Source: Hemerocallis citrina (lineage: Eukaryota; Streptophyta; Magnoliopsida; Asparagales; Asphodelaceae). Taken from it: DNA of 64,000 nt. Location of the stretch: contig CM030361.1 in NCBI GenBank assembly GCA_017893485.1, positions 145,824,941-145,888,940 on the forward strand, in the 5' to 3' direction. The translations under genes were made by a program, and so were the position numbers. Of the stretch, positions 1 through 11,737 are shown piece after piece (the first letter of the stretch is position 1; every line of letters begins with the position of its first letter). A model generated the notes under the pieces. That model was not told the DNA's origin and ran no database searches. It saw nothing but the letters and a program-made list of their open reading frames with translations.

Positions 1-812
1 TTCATTTCTGGCTCTGCCTCCACTACGCGTGCTCCTCGACATCTAGATAAGCAAAATTAACACAGGGTGTCTAGATTGATAAATATCATGAAAACACAAA
101 TAACCGCAATCTATATCCATATAAATCAAAACATCATGCCTAAATCATTCATTAATAGCACCCTTATTAGTTTTATTGAACAGTACATCAAAATATCACA
201 TCATAAAGTTGGTACCATGAGTTCACAACAAAAGACAAAATATCCAAAATAACACATATCATTAGAAGATCACTCCTCCCCGGCTCCCGGCTGATCACCT
301 ACTGACGAGCCTTCCGCCGCATTCATCTGGTCGAGCTGGTCTTGCATATCGCAGACCTGGGATTGCCGCTGCAGATATGTTATCCTTTCGAGGTACTGGT
401 GCCTCTGCAACGACAACCTCAGCTTCCATTTCCGCCTCGACCTCTCCAGTTTGGCCACTCTCCCCTCGGTGGCACACAGGGCATAGGCACAATTCTCGAG
501 GCGGTCCTCGAGTTGTCCGTGGCTCTACTCGTACACGGCAAGCTCACGAGACAGCTGGGCTACTGCCCCCTCGATGGCAGTGGGTGGTGAAGGTGGGGGA
601 GTCTGAGCAGCAGTAGCTGGTACTACTGTATCGTTGCCATTGGCCCATCCATTCGAGCCTGCGGCATGCTTGGCATCTGCAAGAGAAAATATGGGAATCA
701 GCTCAGATACAGAAAATTATAAAGCATATTTTAAAACTGCAGTATCAATATGAATTATAATCGTCTACTATCTGACTAAACCCAACTCTCGCATTGCATC
801 CATGTATAATCT
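1..812 (-). mobile_element. Element A: Ty3/gypsy internal 5' region
   Basis: This is the 5' internal region of a minus-strand LTR retrotransposon whose gag-pol lies left of the window. Positions 720-800 closely resemble the segment after the primer-binding site in element B (47500-47620), and 270-683 resembles B's pre-gag coding region. No tRNA-iMet primer-binding site is recognisable next to the LTR, so that junction seems deleted or decayed. Nothing further is recognised in 1-250. The assignment rests on similarity to B within this window. Confidence 0.7.
270..683 (-). pseudogene. Pre-gag reading frame (ORF0) of element A, interrupted
   Basis: A minus-strand frame of about 135 codons lies between the LTR and where gag should start. 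Its first part is Gly/Ala/Pro-rich with a PPPSPP run and ends in LAVYE before an in-frame TAG. The frame then reopens for about 80 codons as a charged, helix-like region with an Arg/Lys patch (RSRRKWKLR), many Gln residues and an acidic end (GAGEE) before TGA at 270-272. Element B has the same two-part layout with a stop at the equivalent codon. The position of B's ATG reads CTT here, so no start is assigned. No known family was recognised. Confidence 0.5.
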
Positions 813-814
813 GC

Positions 815-3800
815 AGGATCTTCCTTCAAATGAGTCACAACACAACAAAAATCACATGAAATTAAAAACTTTTATGACATCAAATTGTTATTACAAAGTC
901 CAATGATTACAACAATTATAAATAGTTGGTACAACATGACTGTACAATAAAAATTTGGACGGTAACTTCCACTTTGATGCTTTCCCTTACTTCTGCTTTC
1001 CTGTGCTCCCAACTTGGCAGTCTTGTACTGATAACTGTGGACACGTCAGTTGATTACAACTAACGAAATGCTATACTCGGCTATCCTCTCTACGCCATAG
1101 TATAACGATTCCAACCTCAACAATCACAAATAATATTTGATGCAAAGAAAAATGTAATGTCAAACAAGTGTCGGTGTATGCCATGACCTAATCTAATACT
1201 ATGCAGTCATGCTCTTAAAGCTAATGCACGCTTGGTTGAAAGATACGCATCCCATACTACACACCCCCAACCAAATGATGTTCTTCAATTTAATGGGGCT
1301 CGATCCCTCGCTATGCATCCTAACCTTGTGCTCTCTCCTGTCTCTAATTCCAGTGATGGTGAGGCTGCAAGCCCCTGGGTGACTTCCAGTCACTGTTGTT
1401 AAAAGTGGTGTCCAATCCTCTTAGTTTTATCCACTATGCTTGGGATCCCAGTCGCAGGCTTACCCTGTATAGCTGTAATTAAATCGGCTTACCCGATATG
1501 TTGCTGTATCTACATCTCCCAGGACCTCACCAAAAGCCGATATATGGGCACAAGGGCACCATTACCGAGTGATTAGAGTAACTCTCGATAGAGATTGAGT
1601 CTAACTCTCTAGGACATCGTCTAATCCGTCTGTCGGGGGCGATGACGCCATGCGTCCCCCTGACAGGCGAACACCCTCGCTAGTGCCTGTCCTTACATTC
1701 CAACAATACTCAATCTAGTCCTACCAAAGCATCCATGCTACACCTTTCCCTTAGTTAGACGATCTATCTATCATAACCAATCCCTATCTCGATGATCAAC
1801 TTGCTTGCCAAGATCTACTAGTTCAATTCCTTTAGTAGACTCTCCCTAGTCAGTCACCTTTACCCAAAAAATTAGATCTCAACCCATTTCACACCAGGAC
1901 TCAACTAACCCTCTAGTCCGGCCCAAGAGTTGACTCGCCTCGGCCCACACTTGGCACGAACCACGACGAACCGACTCTATCGATCGCCGCAACCGTCTTC
2001 TATGCTTGGAGTTCGATCGCAACCTCGGCCCAACCAACAAGTAGCTCTCGCCAAACTTAACGCTCCACGGTCCTCGACAAGTGTTAGCTCCAAAAACAAA
2101 CCATGGATTCCATCCATACACGGTGTAGCATGTACAAGCACACAATGGACATGAATCTCATCCTAAAGTGGTCTACAATAATACCCCAACGTCCAATGCA
2201 ATTTTCACTTCAAAATATTGAACAATGTTGTCTATATTGGGATCTACAAGCAACTATGGGCTACTCTTAGCAAGAAACTTTAAATCACTTAAGTACTAAC
2301 TCATACTCACATCCATGATATGTTTCTTGACATCAAACAAGAACTAAGCTAGTGAAGTACAAGTTCAAACCCAAATCTATGAACATGGTGCAAACCAGTG
2401 TGCTCTATGTTTCACTGTGTTTCTGTCATCACTAGCAAAAATCATATAAAGTTGAATACTTATCCAAATTAGGATTTATTGGTCATTCCAGAAAGGTCTG
2501 TGTCTACTGAAAGTTCCTAATTATAAGGCTCTTCAGATGAGGTCATTTAGACACTCTTATGGGTCCATCTTTAACAAGTATACAGACTTTCAGAACAACA
2601 GATCAGATCAACAAAGTTATGGGATAAAATCTATTTAAAATATCATATGGTGTCAGATCATCATGAAATTTTAGAATCTAGTTCCTGACACATGGTGTTA
2701 CAACACTCCCAAAAATCACGTGATTGTACCAAGTAGATTTTCAATTATGTCCTTTTGAATGTCATTAAAAAACAGGGCAGTAACAACAGTAGTTCTGTTC
2801 ACTAAAATATCTAGTTCAACTTGCATGATTTTATTAACATAGCTACAATAGTCCAAATCTCATGAAATTTGAAACATAGGTCTTAAATACACTTGAAAAA
2901 GACATACTAAAATTTTAGATCATTCCCATAAGCATGAAGTGAGATAAAAGTCACTCTTTCCACAACAGTAACCATAAAAACTGCTTCTTTATATTCTGAC
3001 CAGTATGAAAGTTCGAAATTTAATTTAATAGCAGAAAAAAATCAAAAAAATCGTAAAATTACTGAAGGTGTAAGAAACCTATATGATCATCCTCTAAAAA
3101 TTTCACATCAAAATACCAAGTAGTGTTCATGAAATGAGCTACGGACTGACAACAAAAATTCAGTCTTTTTAACAGGATTTTCTGTTTGACTATTTAACAC
3201 AAAACGAGTTATTCAAGTTCATTCATAGGGAATGCATGTCATTTTTTTTTATTCATCAAACACCATTCAACCATCCAAAAAAAAAAACAAGAGATTGGAA
3301 ACACCCACCTTGTTGGTAGCTTGTTCTTGCTTGAAGGCCCTCATTCTTGACTCTTCTAGCTCCTTGCTTCCTTTCTTTTGCTTTGGGCTCCTTGTTCTCT
3401 TTATCTTTGGCTTCTCTTCTTCTTATCACCACAAATCAGTAGCTAAGTGTATTAGGAATGGAGTTTGGAGGTATAGGAAGAGAGTAGGAGTTTGTAAGAG
3501 TGAATGGAGGAGTGAAGGGGGGTTTTAACAACATAAATGAGAAGAGAGTCAAGGGGTGGCCAGATTTTTGAGCCCATGGGGAAGATGAGAAGTGTTTCAT
3601 CAACTAAGAGATTGGCTCTCTTGGGTGGTGATGTGATGGGGTTCTTACAAAACTCATCATGGTGTTTTTTGGTTCAAACCCTAACCTTAATCTCATTCCC
3701 TCTTTCTTTTTCCCTCCATATAGTGGCCGGCCAAACCCTATGGGCTTGACCCATATTGATTTGGTTCAAGTGTTGTGGTTGGGTTTGTTTCATTTGGGCT

Positions 3801-3982
3801 CACAAGTCCAACTCAACATGTACATACATACATACATACATATATCTATACATATATTCGAATGCACAATGTAGGCAATTAGTGAGAAAAACAATTTCTT
3901 TTACCAAAAAATTATAATTTTATAGCTAGTAGAATCTAGTTCGTAATACAAAACATATTCGTCAAAAATTAGGGTTGTTACA
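815..3982 (-). mobile_element. 5' LTR of element A (about 3.2 kb)
   Basis: On the minus strand the LTR begins TGTAACAACCCTAATTTTT at 3982, a start typical of large plant Ty3/gypsy LTRs, and runs to about 815, where the inner edge is worn. It carries motifs shared with the other large LTRs here: GGCCGGCC at 3725-3732, a splice-donor-like AAG|GTGGGT at 3303-3311, a TGTAGTATGGGATGC motif at 1247-1261 and a CGTCA/TGACG dyad at 1044-1065. It is inserted in the 3' end of the Tat element, whose sequence resumes at 3983. The other target-site copy is outside the window. Confidence 0.75.
1030..3308 (-). other. Predicted LTR-internal intron, element A
   Basis: The donor is AAG|GTGGGTGT with the intron starting at 3308. 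The acceptor is not unique: several AG sites lie at about 1023-1037, just downstream (minus strand) of the dyad CGTTAGTTG-TAAT-CAACTGACG. The inferred length is about 2.28 kb, like the introns predicted in B, D1, D2, F and G. This is a consensus-based inference with no transcript evidence. Confidence 0.4.
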
Positions 3983-5131
3983 GAGTGCTCTTAGGAAAGT
4001 TGCTTGGAGTGGTGTTTAGACACCCTCATGGTACTTCATCAAGTGCTTTGCATTTTATGTCCTCAATATTCTCCTGCCCCCCTGGTCTTCGAGTTGATAT
4101 GCGCCTAGGTGAATAACTCTGGAGACCCTATACAGACCTTCCCAATTAGGTGCTAGCCTGCCTTTCTTGCTTGGAAGAGAGATTGATAGATTCCGGAGTA
4201 CTAGGTCTCCTTCTTTGAGGTTAGCGAGGCGTACTTTTTTGTTGTAATATTGCATTATCCTACGCCGGTAGGTCTCTTGTTGGATGGAAGCTCTTTTGTG
4301 GATGTCCATGAGGTCCAAGCTGTTGCGAAGCTGGTTTGCATTCTACTCTTCTCTGCTGGCGATCAATCTGGGTGAGGGTAGGCCGACCTTCAGGGGGATG
4401 ATGGCTTCAGAGCCATAGTGAGGTTGAAGGGAGACTCCCCTGTCAGAGTCCTCTTTGTGGTGCGATAGTTCCGAAGCACGTTGGGCAACTGTTCGACCCA
4501 TAGTCCCTTGGTGAACTTGTTGAGCCTCTTCTTCAGACCGGAGAGTATCTGTTGAATGGCGTTTGCCTCTTGGCCGTTGGGCTAAGGGTGGGATATTGAA
4601 GAGAACTGCTGTTGGATACCGAGGTCGGTACAAAAGTTGAGAAACGTAGCCCCCGCGAACTGGGTTCCGTTGTCGGTTACGAGGACACGGGGCACACCGA
4701 AGCGGCAAATAATGTTCTTCCAAAAGAACTTCTGGACCTTATTCTCGGTGATCGTTGCGAGGGGTTCGGCCTCGATCCACTTGGAGAAGTAGTCTATCCC
4801 GAAGACCAGGAAATTTCAGTTGGCCCTGTGCCAGAGGGAATGGTCCGAGTAAGTCCATCCCCCACGTTGCGAAAGGGATGGGACTCGCCAAGGAGGTGAG
4901 CTGGGCTTGAGGCAGGCGATGGATCGGGGCGAATCTCTGGTAGGAGTCACACTGGCTGACGTACTCCTCAGAGTCACTTACTAGTGCAGGCCACAAGTAG
5001 CCGTAATTTAAGAGTTTACGGGCGAGGGATCTCACTCCTAAGTGTGCGCCACACATACCATCATGGGCTTCCTTCAGGGCATAAAGCGCTGCCTTCGGGG
5101 AGAGACACCTCAGATAGGGTCGGCCGTCAAT
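3983..5131 (-). pseudogene. Tat integrase (broken)
   Basis: This would catalyse strand transfer of element cDNA. From 5131 leftward a zinc-binding N-terminal part is visible (LREA-like helix, HDGMCGAH, then a CDSYQRF cysteine pair), followed by the core start GMDLLGPFPLAQG (first catalytic Asp), a TDNGTQFAG block near 4680 (second Asp) and a NGQEAN block with the Glu. The C-terminal part (4055-4318) has the RRIMQYYNKKV and GDLVLRN motifs. Several frameshifts and an in-frame stop in the core make it a pseudogene. About 30 residues of the linker to the second RNase H appear lost at the neighbouring insertion. Confidence 0.8.
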
Positions 5132-5294
5132 CATAGTCCCATATAGTCAGAGAGAGAAGGAGAAAAGAGAGATATATTAGATTTCCAAATGATAAAGGTT
5201 ACCTAACGGGTTAACCCACCTTTTGATGGTGACTGTGGTGGGCAGTGGTTTAGGATTTAATTGTGTGCGTACGAGTTGAGTACGGGGCGTTACA
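5132..5294 (+). repeat. Short LTR element: LTR copy 1, 5'-truncated
   Basis: This matches the last 160 bp or so of the two complete copies and ends GGGGCGTTACA. It starts abruptly at the Tat boundary, so its 5' part and some Tat sequence were deleted together, which explains the missing target duplication. Confidence 0.8.
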
Positions 5295-5296
5295 GA

Positions 5297-5310
5297 TGGT
5301 ATCAGAGCCA
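5297..5310 (+). other. Primer-binding site of short LTR element, first internal region
   Basis: TGGTATCAGAGCCA lies two bases after the LTR end. It is complementary to the 3' end of plant initiator tRNA-Met, as in many plant LTR retrotransposons. The second internal region has the same site at 6098-6110. Confidence 0.85.
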
Positions 5311-5344
5311 ACTTTTGACATCGAATGTAGAACTTGTAGATAGG

Positions 5345-5456
5345 AGATGCGTAAGACCCTTGGTGGGCAGCGATGTGTATGAGATGCGTAAGACCCTTGG
5401 TGGGCAGCGATGTGTATGAGATGCGTAAGACCCTTGGTGGGCAGCGATATGTGTAA
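5345..5456 (+). repeat. 37-bp tandem repeat, three copies
   Basis: Three near-identical 37-bp units begin GAGATGCGTAAGACCC, at 5345, 5382 and 5419. The second internal region (about 6146-6215) has only two, so the copy number differs between the two internal regions of the same tandem element. Confidence 0.85.
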
Positions 5457-5558
5457 TTGATCTAGGAGGCAAGTCTACATTCGACTAGAAAGGCGATCCT
5501 GTGCTAGATTGCACGTCCCACATTCAGCGAGGACGCTGAATTCTTAAGAGGGAGTGAA

Positions 5559-6095
5559 TGTAACACCCCGTATTTGTGGAAGTATACAGAGATAAATATA
5601 TAGTATATATACATAATAAAAGAAGGAGATGAGATGAGTTATTAGGTGGTGGACTATAGAAGATCCTATGGGTATGATCAAGGATTGAAGAAAGATGGGC
5701 CTACAGGATTACTTATGGGGCTTAGGCCATTAATGAAGTAAAAGACAAAAAAATGAATGAAAGAAAAGGATGAAGAAGTGGGCTGGTTGTAGAAGGTGAC
5801 GTGGACTTGGGGGATAATTTGGAGCCATTGGATTACTATGAGATGTTGATGTGTGGCCTTGATGAGTGAAAATGAAATGAAGAAAAAGAAAAGAGGAAGA
5901 GGTGTGTGTGCTATGTGAAGTTGGACGTGGGACATAGTCCCATATAGTCAGAGAGAGGAGGAGAAAAGAGAGATATATTAGATTTCCAAATGATAAAGGT
6001 TACCTAACGGGTTAACCCACCTTTTGATGGTGCCTATAATGGGCAGTGGTTTAGGATTTAATTGTGTGCGTACGAGTTGAGTACGGGACGTTACA
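5559..6095 (+). repeat. Short LTR element: complete LTR copy 2
   Basis: A 537-bp LTR from TGTAACACCCCG to GGGACGTTACA, preceded by the purine tract at 5546-5558 and followed by the second primer-binding site. It is nearly identical to copy 3. Confidence 0.85.
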
Positions 6096-6322
6096 GATGG
6101 TATCAGAGCCAACTTTCAACATCGAATGTAGAACTTGTAGATAGGAGATGCGTAAGACCCTTGGTGGGCAGTAATGTGTATGAGATGCGTAAGACCCTTG
6201 GTAGGCAGCGATATGTGTAATTGATCTAGGAGACAAGTCTACATTCGACTAGAAAGGTGATCCTGTGCTAGATTGCACGTCCCACATTCAGCGAGGACGC
6301 TGAATTCTTAAGAGGGGGTGAA

Positions 6323-6858
6323 TGTAACACCCCGTATTTGTGGAAGTATACAGAGATAAATATATAGTATATATACATAATAAAAGAAGGAGATGAGAAG
6401 AGTTATTAGGTGGTGGACTATAGAAGATCCTATGGGTATGATCAAGGATTGATGAAAGATGGGCCTATAGGATTATTTATGGGGCTTAGGCCATTAATGA
6501 AGTAAAAGACAAAAAAAATGAATGGAAGAAAAGGATGAAGAAGTGGGCTGGTTGTAGAAGGTGACGTGGACTTGGGGGATAATTTGGAGCCATTGGATTA
6601 CAATGAGATGTTGATGCGTGGCCTTGATGAGTGAAAATGAAATGAAGAAAAAAAAGAGAGGAAGAAGTGTGTGTTGTGTGAAGTTGGACGTGGGACATAG
6701 TCCCATATCGTCAGAGAGAGAAGGAGAAAAGAGAGATATATTAGATTTCCAAATGATAAAGGTTACCTAACGGGTTAACCCACCTTTTTATGGTGCCTGT
6801 GGTGGGCAGTGGTTTAGGATTTAATTGTGTGCGTACGAGTTGAGTACGGGGCATTACA
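6323..6858 (+). repeat. Short LTR element: complete LTR copy 3
   Basis: A 536-bp LTR ending GGGGCATTACA at 6858, directly followed by resumed Tat sequence (GGGCTTCATCC). It is the outer 3' end of the tandem element. Confidence 0.85.
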
Positions 6859-7386
6859 GGGCTTCATCCAGTTCTTCCCAAGTGTTAGGGGTAAGGCTTT
6901 CATCGGCTCCGGGCTATCTTCATCGATACTTGGTCTGAGGAGGACCTCTATCAAGACGGTCCGTTCTAAACCTTGGAGGGACGAGGAGGCGAGCTTGGAG
7001 AGGGCATCTGCCGGTGCGCTTTCCTCTTGAGGAACCCGCTGGAGTTGAACGTCTTCGGATAAGGCTAGTAGCTCCTTAACCTTTGCCAAGTATTTGGCCA
7101 TGCGCTCGTCCCTTGCTTCGTATTCCCCTGACACTTGGTTGACGACCAACTGCGAATCACTGAAGACTCTGACGCGCTTGGCCCCTGCCTTGCGAGCCAT
7201 ACAGAGCCCCACTATGAGGGCCTCATACTCTGCTTCGTTGTTTGATGCAGGGAAGTTTAAGCGGAGGGAGTATTGGAGGATGAAAGCGTCTGGACCGGTC
7301 AAGATGATGCCAGCCCCACTTCCGTCGGTGCAAGTGGATCCATCCACATAAACGGTCCAGACTAGTGGTCGGCAAACGACTTGCAT
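6859..7386 (-). pseudogene. Tat second (archaeal-type) RNase H domain
   Basis: This would degrade the RNA strand of RNA-DNA hybrids during reverse transcription. The minus-strand frame reads VYVDGSTCTDGSGAG (first Asp), NNEAEYEAL (Glu), VFSDSQLVVNQVSGEY (second Asp) and PADALSKLAS (last Asp), the full catalytic set of the extra RNase H in plant Tat elements. It lies between the RT-linked RNase H (right) and integrase (left, beyond the short LTR insertion). The frame is open but its parent polyprotein is broken. Confidence 0.85.
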
Positions 7387-7922
7387 GGGTCGGGGTTGGT
7401 GCTCTCCACAATGAATTCTGCCAGAGCTTGGGCCTTGATAACTGTTCTGTGTTGCTAACTGATGTCATGTTGGCTTAGCTCGATGGACCACTTCATAAGG
7501 TGCTCGGAGGTCTCGGGCTTTTGGAGAACTTTTTTGAGCGTCTGGTCGGTAAGATTGACCACCGAATAAGACTGGAAGTAGGGGCAGAGCTTTCAGGCTG
7601 CCATGACCAAGGCGAGAGCCATCTTTTCCAGCTTCGGGTAACGGAGTTCAGCGTCCCGGAGGACCTTACTCACATAGTAGATGGGACTCTGCGTTCTATC
7701 CTCTTCTCTTACAAGGACTGCGCTGAAGGTCTGCTCCGAAGTGGCGAGGTATAGGTAGAGGACCTCTCCGGGCCTCGGCTTGCTCAAGAGTGTGGGGTTA
7801 GCTAAGTATGACTTGAGCTGGTCGAAGGACTCTTGTTGTTGTTGCCCCCATTCAAAGCCTTTAGCCCCCCCGAGGGCCTTGAAGAAGGGGAGGCACTTCT
7901 CCCCGAATTTGGAGAGGAATCG
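7387..7922 (-). pseudogene. Tat RT-linked RNase H and connection domain
   Basis: From 7922 leftward the translation gives RFLSKFGEKCLPFFKAL, WGQQQQESFDQLKSYL, the RNase H start LYLYLATSEQTFSAVLVREE, YYVSKVLRDAELRYPKLEK and an LTDQ block near 7550. The first acidic residue is replaced by Ala (YLATS), as expected of the degenerate RT-linked RNase H in Tat elements that carry a second one. A stop and a frameshift follow near 7450-7590. Solo LTR E interrupts the frame at 7922/12854. Confidence 0.8.
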
Positions 7923-8624
7923 TGTAATATCCCGGACGGATATTATATTTTGATAATTATTATTTTTAAATTAAAATATTTTTTTATGGAAATTACTTAG
8001 TTTTTCAAATAAAAAGTGACCTGGACATATATACTAGTAAGTATATGCAGGTATTGTATCAGTTTTGTGCACTTGTGCAAAATCTTGAAAACCGCATTTT
8101 TTTGAGAAAAACGTCTGGAAATTTCCGAGCTGGTATTAAAAATAATTATTTTATTATTATTTTACTTTTATTTCCATAATTGAAATATTTTTTGTGGATA
8201 TCACCCGGTTTTGCTAATAAGCATTATATATATACAGATACTAGTCTGTATGTAACTGTTTTGTACCAAATTGATACTGAAATCTTCCGAGCCGGTAGTG
8301 AAATAATTTTATTTATTTCTCAGAATTGAAGTATTTTTGTACAGATTTGTTCGTTTTCACTAATGAAAAATATCTGTATAATCAGATATACGTACGAAAT
8401 TGAACTGTGTCGATTTCGGGCATTTGAACAAATCATGTAGTATGTGATTTTGGGAAATTATAGTTTATTTTAGATCCATCATGATGAGATGCAGGGTTAG
8501 GATGGATTAGGACTTGATTGCAATATATATTTGCAAACAAAATCTCATTTGTTTTAAGCCGCAAACACAAATGACACTTGTTCTCTTCTCCACCACAAAC
8601 CCACTTCACCTCTTCAATAACCCA

Positions 8625-8648
8625 CCCCCCCCCCCCCCCCCCCCCCCC
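8625..8648. repeat. Poly-C tract, 24 bases
   Basis: A pure C run inside LTR E, between the promoter half and the GGCCGGCC motif. Similar runs occur at 50921-50950 (C), 54808-54830 (G) and, shorter, near 24592. Lengths of such runs are unreliable in assemblies. Confidence 0.8.
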
Positions 8649-9329
8649 TTCTTCCCAAATTGGCCGGCCCCTTCTCATTTCTATGGTTAAAAACCCTTTT
8701 TTGTGTTTCCATTCCCATCCCAAATCTCATCTCATCTCATTTCTTCTTCTACCACTTCTTAACTTGGTTTTTGGTTTAGAAAAGAATTGAAAAGAAAGGA
8801 AAAGAAAGAGGGATGGAATCCAAAGGAAAAAGAAAAAAGAGAGCTTTTCATGGGTTCCATTTCAAGGAGGTGTTCTTGAGAGGAGCAAGAACACGCAAGG
8901 AGAAGTGGCAAGTCTTTCCTATACGCTTCAAAGGTGGGGGTTCTCAACTCATGTTTGTTTTGTTTTTTATTTGGTTGTTATATATTATTTGGACTAGATT
9001 CATATGCATAATCACTTTATGGACTAGAATAATGAGGCATACAAAGTTTGGAGTTGTAGAACACAAATTAGAACCATAAAAATCAAGTTTTGGTTGTTGT
9101 AGGGTTGATTTTATTTGACTATGTAAACGATGGAATCTTGACCCAAAATTTATTGGAGATGTTCTTAGGGGTGTTATTACCATGCTAGAATTTTTTTAGA
9201 TCTTTTGGAGCTGTTTTGATGGGTGAAACAACTGTTTCCTCCAAAACAGCGAGCTTTAGGGGCAAACAGTGAAGACTATGTTTGGGGGTTAGCGTCGCAG
9301 TGGCTTAAAGGGGTTATAATTGTGTTTCC

Positions 9330-10990
9330 TTACAGAATTAGAGGTAGAGACCCTGTAGGAAAGTTCTAGTAGACATTCTCCCCTTTCTGAATTGATCTCT
9401 AGCGTTAAATTCCGTTAAGAGACGCAAAAGTTATGGTCGTTGCAAAAACATGGCAGCAACTTCACTGAGTTGCTCACTGTTTTTGTTGATTGCTATTTTT
9501 GAGCCTCTTAGGGGTCGAATCTGAGATAGAGAACCATTAGAGAAATTGTAGTAGACAGTCTCCCCTTTCCGAATTGGCCTCTCGGACTAAATTCTGATAA
9601 GCGGAGTAGGAGTTATGGCCTTTGGAAAATACAGCAAAAAGCTGTCTGACTGAGTGCTTACTGTTTTGACTCTTTGAAGTTTTTGAGCTTCTTAATGGTT
9701 GAATCCGAGGTAGAGACCCATTAAAGAAATTGTATTAGACATCCTCCCCTTTCCAAATTGACCTTTCGGGTTAAATTCCGATAAGTGGAGTAAGAGTTAT
9801 GCCGTTTGCAAAGTACAGCAACTGGCAGTCTTTACCAGACTCTTGCTGTTTTGCTTCTTTGAGATTTTAGAGTGTCTTACTTGTTGAATCTGAGGTTCGG
9901 ACCAACTAGGGAGTTGTAGTAGACATTCTCCCCTTTCCGAATTGATCTCTCGGGTTAAATTTTGATAAGCCGAGTAGAAGTTATGTGGCTTGAAAGTTTT
10001 CAGCTTTCACTTGTAAAGTCGGTCATTTTTGTTACTATTTGCGTATGTTCGACGGGTAGGAACTCGGAGTCCCTTACGGCATCTGAGCAACTGGTCAACT
10101 GGGAAGTTTTAGTAGATGTTCCCACCTTTTTAAATTGTCCAATTTTGTTAGATTTTGATAAGTGGAGCAAAAGTTACAAGCTACGGAAGTTTTGACTTTT
10201 GTTGAAAATAGGTAGTTGGGTAACTGTTTGCGTATGTTCGATGAGTAGGAATTTGGATTTCCTTGCAGAATCTGAGCGACTGGTCAACTGGGAAGTTTTA
10301 GTAGATGTTCCCACCTTTTCAAATTTTCCAGTTTTGTTAGATTCTGATAAGTGGAGCAAAAGTTACAAACTACGGAAGTTTAGACTTTTTGTTGAAAATT
10401 GGTAGTTTGGTAACTGTTTGCGTATGTTCGACGGGTAGAAACTTAGATTTCCTTACGGAATCTGAGCAACTGGTCAACTGGTAAGTTTTAGTAGATGTTC
10501 CCACCTTTTCAAATTGTCCAGTTTTGTTAGATTTCGGTAAGTGGAGCAAAAGTTACAAGCTACGGAAGTTTCGACTTTTTGATGAAAATCGGTAGTTGGT
10601 AACTGTTTGCATATGTTCGACGGGTAGAAACTTGGATTTCCTTGCAGAATCTGAGCAACTAGTCAATTGAGATGTTTTAGTAGATGTTCCCACCGTTTCA
10701 AATTGTCCAGTTTTGTTAGATTCAGACGAGTGGAGCAAAAGTTACCAGCTTGCGAAGTTTCAACTTTTGTTGAAAATCTGCAGTTCGGTTAAACTGTTTG
10801 TGTGTGTTCGATGGACCGAATTTTGGATTCCTTATAGAATCTGGAATAGTGTTCCACTAGAGAGTTGTGACAGATGTTCTTACTTTTCTAAAAAGTATAT
10901 TTCTGTCAAATTCCGACAAGCGCAACACTGGTTGCTTCTAGGCTGTCGAAAGGTTTTTATGTCGCTTTCCGCGCTTTTCTTTCGTTGTAT
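9330..10990 (+). repeat. Tandem array of about 187-bp units, nine copies
   Basis: Recurring blocks of the type GTAGTAGACATTCTCCCC, later AGTAGATGTTCCCACC, occur near 9369, 9549, 9732, 9919, 10112, 10300, 10490, 10677 and 10868, spaced 180-193 bases. Units also share GATAAGYGGAG...GTTAYR. The later units (from about 10000) resemble one another more than the earlier ones, suggesting more recent local expansion. The array lies inside LTR E. Confidence 0.85.
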
Positions 10991-11337
10991 GTTGTACTAG
11001 ACTGTTAGTAGATTCTTCTATTGCTTCTAATTATAGAAGATCAAGTTTTGCTAGTAAGCACGTTTGGTTGCTTCTAGGTTGATTACCTGTATGGTTGTTT
11101 TCATATGTAGGTTGTCGTCTCATACGTAGCTCGACTGGCCCGTATATAGCTGTTGGTCTCATACGTAGCTTATTTGGCACGTATGTATGTTATTTTCTTG
11201 TACGAAGCTCATTGGGCTCGTATGTAGGTATTGTCTTGAATAGGTAGGCTGTGAGTGGATCCGAGAAGATATTGAGAAGTCCAGATTAAGACTTGGTTAA
11301 TTGTGTCGAAAAATTATTACACTCTCTAGAAGAGGGA

Positions 11338-11737
11338 CACCGTACAGTTGGAAGCACAGTGCATGTCTCGCTTGTTTAGTTAGAAGAGGGACACGTACGG
11401 TACTTTTTCATGTTAAGTTGGAAGCATAGTACATGTCTCGCTTGTTTAGTTAGAAGAGGGACACGTACGGTGCTTTTTCATGTCAAGTTGGAAGCACAGT
11501 GCATGTCTCATTTGTTTGGTTAGAAGAGGAACACGTACGGTGCTTTTTTCATATCAAGTTGGAAGCACGGTGGCATGTCTCGCTTGTTTAGTTAGAAGAG
11601 GGACACGTACGGTGCTTTTTCATGTCAAGTTGGAAGCACAGTGCATGTCTCGGTTGTTTGGTTAGAAGAGGAACACGTACAGTGCTTTTTCATGTCAAGT
11701 TGGAAGCACAGTGGCATGTCTCGCTTGTTTGGTTAGG
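11338..11737 (+). repeat. Tandem array of about 76-bp units, five to six copies
   Basis: Each unit contains AGTTGGAAGCACAGTGC, ATGTCTCGCTTGTTT and ACACGTACGGTGCTTTTTC. A diverged extra copy lies at about 11893-11960 (GGACGGTGCTTTTTCATG). The array is within LTR E, downstream of the 187-bp array. Confidence 0.85.

Larger units (their letters stand above)
5132..6858 (+). mobile_element. Short non-autonomous LTR element in tandem form LTR-int-LTR-int-LTR
   Basis: Three direct LTR copies of about 536 bp (the first lacks its 5' two-thirds) alternate with two short internal regions of 264 and 227 bp. Each internal region opens with TGGTATCAGAGCC, complementary to initiator tRNA-Met, and ends with a purine tract (AAGAGGGRGTGAA) before TGTAACACCCCG. 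No coding capacity is seen, so the element must use enzymes from elsewhere (TRIM/SMART-like, though the LTRs are long for TRIMs). It sits in the Tat element between the second RNase H and integrase. The three-LTR form suggests recombination between LTRs of adjacent copies. Confidence 0.85.

Noticed and set aside
5345..5456. CRISPR-like array
   Set aside because: The 37-bp units are contiguous without spacers and lie in a plant LTR element; the same holds for the 76-bp array at 11338-11737.
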